The notes under the pieces were generated by a model. The model was not told the origin of the DNA and did not search any database. It saw only the letters and a list, made by a program, of their open reading frames with translations. A program made the position numbers and the translations under genes. From an uncultured Clostridia bacterium (lineage in GTDB: Bacteria > Bacillota > Clostridia > Oscillospirales > Oscillospiraceae): a stretch of DNA of 7,375 bases. The stretch's first letter is position 1. The number at the start of each line of letters is the position of its first letter. The stretch is from the NCBI GenBank assembly GCA_947176425.1, contig CAMWQV010000087.1, positions 1 through 7,375 of the forward strand. The letters are read 5' to 3'. Positions 6,121-7,375 of this stretch are shown piece by piece.

Positions 6121-7194
6121 ATGGCTGCAACTTTGAATTTCTTTGATACCTACATCCTCCTGGCAATCATGGAGGAGGTCGTGCCTAACACGTTCTTCTT
6201 CCGCGACCGCTACTTCCCCACCGGGGAGGGGGATATCTTCGCCGCCGACAAGGTGCTGACTGAGTACCGCCGGGGTGACCGGAAGATGGCGGCCTTCGTG
6301 TCCGAGCGCATCGGGGACATCCCCATGGACCGCATCGGCTACGAGATCCACGAGCTCCAGCCGGCGTTCGTCAGCGTGTCCCGTCTGCTGACCGTGGACG
6401 AGCTGAAAAAGCGTGGCTTTGGTGAGGCGCTCTACGCCAACTCCACCCCCGCCCAGCGGGCCGCCCGGCTCCAGCGCGATGACATGAAGGATATGGATCT
6501 GCGTATCCGCCGCCGCGAGGAGTGGATGGCCGTCAACACCATGCTGGAAAACGCCTGCTTCATTCAGGAGTATGTGGACGACCAGACCAAGGGCAAGGCC
6601 CTCAGTGTGAAGTTCTATGAGGGCACCAGCGATCACCTCTACACACCGGCAAAGCCCTGGGAGAACTTCATGGAGATGCGCGCGGACGTGATCGCCATGT
6701 GCCGTATGCTTTCCTACCGTGGCCTGCCCGTGGCCGACCTGCTGCTGGGCACCCAAACAGCGGATGCCATCCTGCAGTTCGATGACCTTCAGAGGCTGCT
6801 GGACAAGAACAGCGGCATCGCCATCGGCGCTATCAACGAGCAGCTCTCCGCGTACACCGGCGTGGTGCTGCTGGGCACCATCAACTTCGGCGGGTTCCGG
6901 CTGAACCTAATCTCCGTGGACGAGAGCTATGAGGATAACAACGGGCAGACGAAGTCCTACTTCCCTGTGGATGAGGCCATGGTCACCGCCCCCAACTGCG
7001 GCCACCTGATGTATGGCCAGATCACCCAGATCGATTTCGGCAGCACCGAGTACACCTCCCATCCCGGCATCCGGGTGCCGAAGTTCACGCTGGACCAGGA
7101 CAAGGATATGCGTAAGCTCCGGCTGGCCTCCCGGCCCCTGTCTGCGCCCAAGAACTACTGCCCCTACATCCGGGGTAAGAAAGTGGTGGGCTAA
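6121..7194 (+). CDS. Major capsid protein, lambda gpE family
   Basis: This is the main shell protein, forming the icosahedral head with an HK97-like fold. The N-terminal part carries the family motif FFFRDRYFPTGEGDIF (25-40), followed by ADKVLTEYRRGDRKMAAFV (42-60), the strand-and-loop region found in gpE proteins. VSVSRLLTVDEL (82-93) and the charged helix around QRDDMKDMDLRIRRREEW (120-137) match the usual E-loop and spine helix region. The C-terminus, LRLASRPLSAPKNYCPYIRG, has the RPLxxP signature of the family near the end. The length of 357 residues is close to lambda gpE (341). There is no obvious N-terminal propeptide (delta domain), which fits use of a separate scaffold. GC at third codon positions is higher here than upstream (69 of the first 80 codons end in G or C). 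The stop codon is followed after one base by the next ATG. Confidence 0.96.
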   Translation: MAATLNFFDTYILLAIMEEVVPNTFFFRDRYFPTGEGDIFAADKVLTEYRRGDRKMAAFVSERIGDIPMDRIGYEIHELQPAFVSVSRLLTVDELKKRGFGEALYANSTPAQRAARLQRDDMKDMDLRIRRREEWMAVNTMLENACFIQEYVDDQTKGKALSVKFYEGTSDHLYTPAKPWENFMEMRADVIAMCRMLSYRGLPVADLLLGTQTADAILQFDDLQRLLDKNSGIAIGAINEQLSAYTGVVLLGTINFGGFRLNLISVDESYEDNNGQTKSYFPVDEAMVTAPNCGHLMYGQITQIDFGSTEYTSHPGIRVPKFTLDQDKDMRKLRLASRPLSAPKNYCPYIRGKKVVG

Positions 7195-7195
7195 G

Positions 7196-7375
7196 ATGAG
7201 GGACGTTGTAATTAAGACCGGCGTCTATGGCCGCAGGGACGAGAAGGGCCGGGTGCTGCCCGTGGCCAAAGGGGAGCGGGTGACCCTCTCGGATGAGGAG
7301 GCGGCCCGCCTGGTGGTCTTGGATGTCGCCTCCTATGTAGAGCCCCCTGCGAACGCCCCCGCTTCGCCCCCTGCG
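7196..7375 (+). CDS. Small head-associated protein, 3'-truncated by the window (position of lambda FI)
   Basis: The frame opens at ATG 7196, one base after the capsid stop, and stays open for 60 codons to the window edge, so the protein is incomplete. It begins MRDVVIKTGVYGRRDEKGRV and then has a short beta-rich segment VLPVAKGERVTLSDEEAARL followed by VVLDVASYV. This 'ring of strands then DEEAxRLvxxxvA' pattern resembles small phage domains of the DUF7210 or Mu gp35 kind, in which the residue before vA is usually Gly; here it is Asp. A Pro/Ala-rich tail begins at about residue 51. The position matches lambda FI, a packaging helper, but a functional link is only suggested. No strong ribosome binding site is visible (GGTGGG at 7185-7190 is weak), so translation may depend on ribosomes ending the capsid gene. 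Confidence 0.6.
   Translation, partial: MRDVVIKTGVYGRRDEKGRVLPVAKGERVTLSDEEAARLVVLDVASYVEPPANAPASPPA

Noticed and set aside
5737..6756. Open frame of 339 codons on the minus strand opposite the decoration and capsid genes.
   Set aside because: It crosses two well-identified genes and is rich in His, Val and Gly, as is usual for a mirror of Asp/Gly/His-codon patterns. There is no family resemblance.
1..7375. Search for a new defence, anti-defence or other accessory cassette within the head genes.
   Set aside because: Coding sequences fill the window with gaps under about 20 bases, and every complete gene fits a known head function or position. There is no room for an inserted cassette on either strand.

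Overview
The window is a stretch of a temperate-phage or prophage genome that carries the head-morphogenesis genes of a lambda-type tailed phage. All genes are on the + strand and packed end to end. The order is small terminase, large terminase, a gpW-like small protein, portal, head protease with a C-terminal scaffold, head decoration protein, major capsid protein, and the start of a further small gene. This is the order of phage lambda Nu1-A-W-B-C(Nu3)-D-E-FI. The proteins are recognised from family-specific motifs and from this order. No host chromosomal gene is visible.

Likely host: the DNA is GC-rich, about 60 percent by eye, and most genes have strong AAGGAGG-type ribosome binding sites. 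The protein flavour resembles prophages of high-GC gut Clostridia (Oscillospiraceae / Flavonifractor-like). This host call is an inference from style, not a proven assignment.

Layout: positions 1-600 hold the small terminase, whose true start may lie before the window. About 590-2503 hold the GpA-family large terminase, which overlaps the small-subunit gene. A small gpW/DUF6148-like gene (2514-2771) and a GTG-initiated portal gene (2784-4403) follow. The protease gene (4396-5685) overlaps the portal end by 8 bases. Inside it, in the same frame, lies a perfect ribosome binding site and ATG at 5221 that should produce a separate 154-residue scaffold, as Nu3 is made from inside lambda C. The decoration protein (5689-6105), the major capsid protein (6121-7194) and a 3'-truncated small gene (7196 to the end) complete the window.

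How they work together: the terminase pair recognises and cuts concatemeric DNA, probably at a cos site, and pumps it through the portal ring. The scaffold guides assembly of the capsid protein around the portal. The ClpP-like protease removes scaffold and trims head proteins. The decoration protein then stabilises the expanded shell, and the gpW-like protein plugs or extends the portal for tail joining.

No gap between genes exceeds about 20 bases. I see no promoter, terminator, tRNA, CRISPR, insertion sequence or att site. The region is probably read through as part of one late operon whose promoter lies upstream. The module is conventional; the in-frame nested scaffold start is the most notable detail. 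I see no sign of a new defence or regulatory system.
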